Below are positions 62,588 to 64,000 of a DNA stretch of 64,000 bases, one piece after another. Within the stretch, counting starts at the first letter, position 1, and every line of letters begins with the position of its first letter. Made by a program: the position numbers and the translations under genes. This DNA is from Sphingomonadaceae bacterium (GTDB lineage Bacteria > Pseudomonadota > Alphaproteobacteria > Sphingomonadales > Sphingomonadaceae): assembly GCA_947451145.1 (NCBI GenBank), contig CANFXW010000008.1, positions 62,001 to 126,000 of the forward strand. Direction: 5' to 3'. A model generated the notes under the pieces. That model saw nothing but the letters and a program-made list of their open reading frames with translations, was not told the DNA's origin and searched no databases.

Positions 62588-63280
62588 ATGAGTTCTATCC
62601 AGAATAGCACGCAGCAAGCGGTAGTACTGCTGTCAGGTGGCCTCGACTCGATGGTCGTCGCTGGGTTGGCCGTTGAGGCTGGTTACCAGATCAACGCCCT
62701 GACCATCGACTATAACCAACGTCACAGGCGCGAGATTGATGCTGCGCGCGTTATTGCCAGCCATATTGGTGCTGTGAGGCATATCGTTCTGCCTCTGGAT
62801 CTCCGCCAATTTGGCGGATCTGCACTAACTGATGAAATAGAGGTGCCAAAGAGCGGTGTCTCTGACGAGATTCCCGTTACCTATGTTCCAGCAAGGAATC
62901 TGGTATTTTTGTCGCTGACGCTTGCTTGGGCCGAAGCCTTGGGTGCACGCAATGTGTTCATCGGTGTCAATGCGCTGGACTATTCGGGATACCCCGATTG
63001 CCGTCCGGAGTTCATCGAAGGTTTTGCCAATTTGGCTGAGTTGGCCACTAAAGCTGGGGTGGAAGGTGAGCGGTTCACCATTCACGCGCCGCTTCAGTAT
63101 TTGGGCAAGGCAGACATTGCTCGCGAGGCCTACCGTTTAGGGTTAGATGCTGGCATGAGTTGGTCTTGCTATGATCCGCAGCCGAATGGTCTGGCTTGTG
63201 GAACTTGCGACAGCTGCCGGCTGCGCCGTAACGGGTTTGAGCAGGCAGGCTTGAACGACCCAACCCACTATTTCCGATAA
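62588..63280 (+). CDS. queC: 7-cyano-7-deazaguanine synthase QueC
   Basis: A 230-residue ATP- and ammonia-dependent enzyme making preQ0 for queuosine in tRNA. 'VVLLSGGLDSMV' is the PP-loop ATP motif, 'TIDYNQRHRREI' and 'YVPARNLVFLSLTLAWAEA' follow, and the zinc cluster is 'SWSCYDP...CGTCDSCRLR'. It stands 41 bases after the small exported protein; no preQ1 riboswitch fits in that space. A hairpin follows at 63348. Confidence 0.95.
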   Translation: MSSIQNSTQQAVVLLSGGLDSMVVAGLAVEAGYQINALTIDYNQRHRREIDAARVIASHIGAVRHIVLPLDLRQFGGSALTDEIEVPKSGVSDEIPVTYVPARNLVFLSLTLAWAEALGARNVFIGVNALDYSGYPDCRPEFIEGFANLAELATKAGVEGERFTIHAPLQYLGKADIAREAYRLGLDAGMSWSCYDPQPNGLACGTCDSCRLRRNGFEQAGLNDPTHYFR

Positions 63281-63347
63281 ACCTGTGCTCGCTGCGTAAG
63301 TATGGCAATGCCCAGCGGGCTGCCTATCCGTTGATGGCAAAAGAAAA

Positions 63348-63371
63348 GGGGGCCGGATTTCTCCGGCCCCC
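63348..63371. terminator. Strong rho-independent terminator (for ompA, bidirectional)
   Basis: GGGGGCCGG (63348-63356) pairs perfectly with CCGGCCCCC (63363-63371) around a 6-base loop. On the minus strand it is followed by TTTTCTTTT, so it ends the OmpA transcript strongly; it also separates it from queC. Confidence 0.9.
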
Positions 63372-63395
63372 CATTCAATTACCCTTAGGCTTGGC

Positions 63396-64000
63396 TCAGT
63401 TGCCCGAACCTGGACCGTAGGTGATTTCCACCCGGCGGTTCTGCAGTTCGCGAACACCATCAGCGGTCGGAACGCGCGGATTGGTTTCACCAAATGCCTG
63501 GCTCGTGATCGCACCAGCAGCAACACCATGGCTGGTGAGGTAGCCGGTAACCGATTCGTTACGACGACCAGACAAGCCCTGGTTGTACTTCGGCGTACCC
63601 GAACGGTCGGCGTAGCCGGCCAGCATGATCGGAACCGAGTTGCAGTTGCCATAGGCGGTAACTGCGTTGTCAAGGATCGATGCAGCCTCAGGCGTGATGT
63701 CCGACTTATCCCAGTCGAAGAACACGATGTACGGACCCTTGTTGCACACCGGCGGCGGAGGCGGCGGAGGCGGTGGGGGCGGCGGAGGCGGCGGCGGAGG
63801 TGGAGGTGGCGGCGGAGGCGGCGGTGGTGGCGGTGCCACAGGTGCGCCACCGAAGTTGTACGTCAGCGTTCCCAGAAGGCTGTGCGACCGGAAGTTGGTC
63901 GAAACTGCACGGCCAGCCGTGTCAATGAGAGCAACATTGCTTTCATTGAAGAAGCGATACTTCAGGCCTGCATCCCAGTGGTCACTGATCGGCGCGCGAA
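63396..64000 (-). CDS. OmpA-family outer-membrane protein (5' part beyond window)
   Basis: The C-terminal 200 codons of an OmpA-type porin, continuing past the right edge. It shows the end of a beta-barrel ('HWDAGLKYRFFNES', 'RSHSLLGTLTYNFGG'), then a run of 28 or so prolines. The OmpA peptidoglycan-binding domain follows: 'YIVFFDWDKSDITPEAASILDNAV', 'GYADRSGTPKYNQGLSGRRNESV' and 'NRRVEITYG'. It tethers the outer membrane to the cell wall. The poly-proline linker between barrel and wall domain is unusually long and pure. Confidence 0.9.
   Translation of the reverse strand, partial: RAPISDHWDAGLKYRFFNESNVALIDTAGRAVSTNFRSHSLLGTLTYNFGGAPVAPPPPPPPPPPPPPPPPPPPPPPPPPPPPVCNKGPYIVFFDWDKSDITPEAASILDNAVTAYGNCNSVPIMLAGYADRSGTPKYNQGLSGRRNESVTGYLTSHGVAAGAITSQAFGETNPRVPTADGVRELQNRRVEITYGPGSGN
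63751..63834. repeat. GGC/GGA/GGT trinucleotide tract encoding poly-proline
   Basis: 84 bases of purely GGN triplets (CCN read on the coding strand) with mixed third bases. It is a low-complexity tract prone to slippage, coding for the linker of the OmpA protein. Confidence 0.9.

Noticed and set aside
63143..63850. Minus-strand frame of 235 codons overlapping queC end and the OmpA gene
   Set aside because: It is out of frame with the OmpA domain and reads Arg/His-rich nonsense through the GGN tract.

Overview
The window looks like a high-GC alphaproteobacterial chromosome, most likely a sphingomonad (Novosphingobium/Sphingomonas/Sphingobium-like). This is inferred from several signs: large TonB-dependent receptors opening with an 'IVVTG' plug motif, LacI regulators beside secreted glycosidases, many secreted alpha/beta hydrolases and soluble P450s, and conserved housekeeping blocks (rlmE-ppx/gppA, argD-argF-hslO, queC, a poly-proline OmpA). 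No species call is possible from sequence reading alone.

Layout. 1-4.4 kb: end of an unrecognised gene, a ROK fructokinase, a LacI regulator, a secreted GH27 alpha-galactosidase, and a truncated remnant of a sodium/sugar symporter. 4.5-25.7 kb: a large catabolic and uptake region. It holds an FAD monooxygenase with a coupled DUF3237 protein, a second LacI regulator, a secreted alpha/beta hydrolase, a TonB receptor, a CocE/NonD hydrolase, a tannase-family esterase, another alpha/beta hydrolase, two CapA-type metallophosphatases, a DMT-like membrane protein and an MmgE/PrpD protein. Opposing these is a four-gene translationally coupled operon (two MFS transporters, a dihaem peroxidase-like cytochrome c and an OmpA-type lipid-free protein). 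25.8-37.6 kb: a P450, then an eight-gene operon read leftwards under a divergent MarR regulator: TRAP transporter QMP, three CaiB/BaiF CoA-transferases, a 792-residue double-domain 2-hydroxyacyl-CoA dehydratase-like protein, and a third CapA protein. 37.8-44.5 kb: a second TonB receptor coupled to a second CocE hydrolase, a second P450 and a divergent AraC regulator.

44.5-53.2 kb is an accessory-looking island. It carries a small HNH-like protein, an RNase H-fold protein, a SLOG-domain protein with four membrane helices, and, divergently, a TIR-TM-TolB-like-TPR protein. Next come a small lipoprotein, two exported metalloproteases (metzincin and M48-like) and an exported trypsin-like protease. 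The SLOG-membrane/TIR pair is the best candidate for an undescribed signalling or defence system. 53.2-64 kb is core genome: rlmE, ppx/gppA, tRNA-Gln, a sterol-desaturase-type hydroxylase, a DUF442-like phosphatase, TerC, a double cold-shock protein, argD-argF-hslO, a small secreted protein, queC, and an OmpA porin cut by the window edge.

How the genes may work together (inference): TonB receptors import a large or scarce ligand, exported esterases and hydrolases cut it, inner-membrane MFS, DMT and TRAP carriers take up the fragments, and P450, flavin monooxygenase and CoA-transferase/dehydratase steps begin their breakdown. Very tight packing (repeated ATGA/GTGA overlaps) shows that most catabolic genes are read as long coupled operons.
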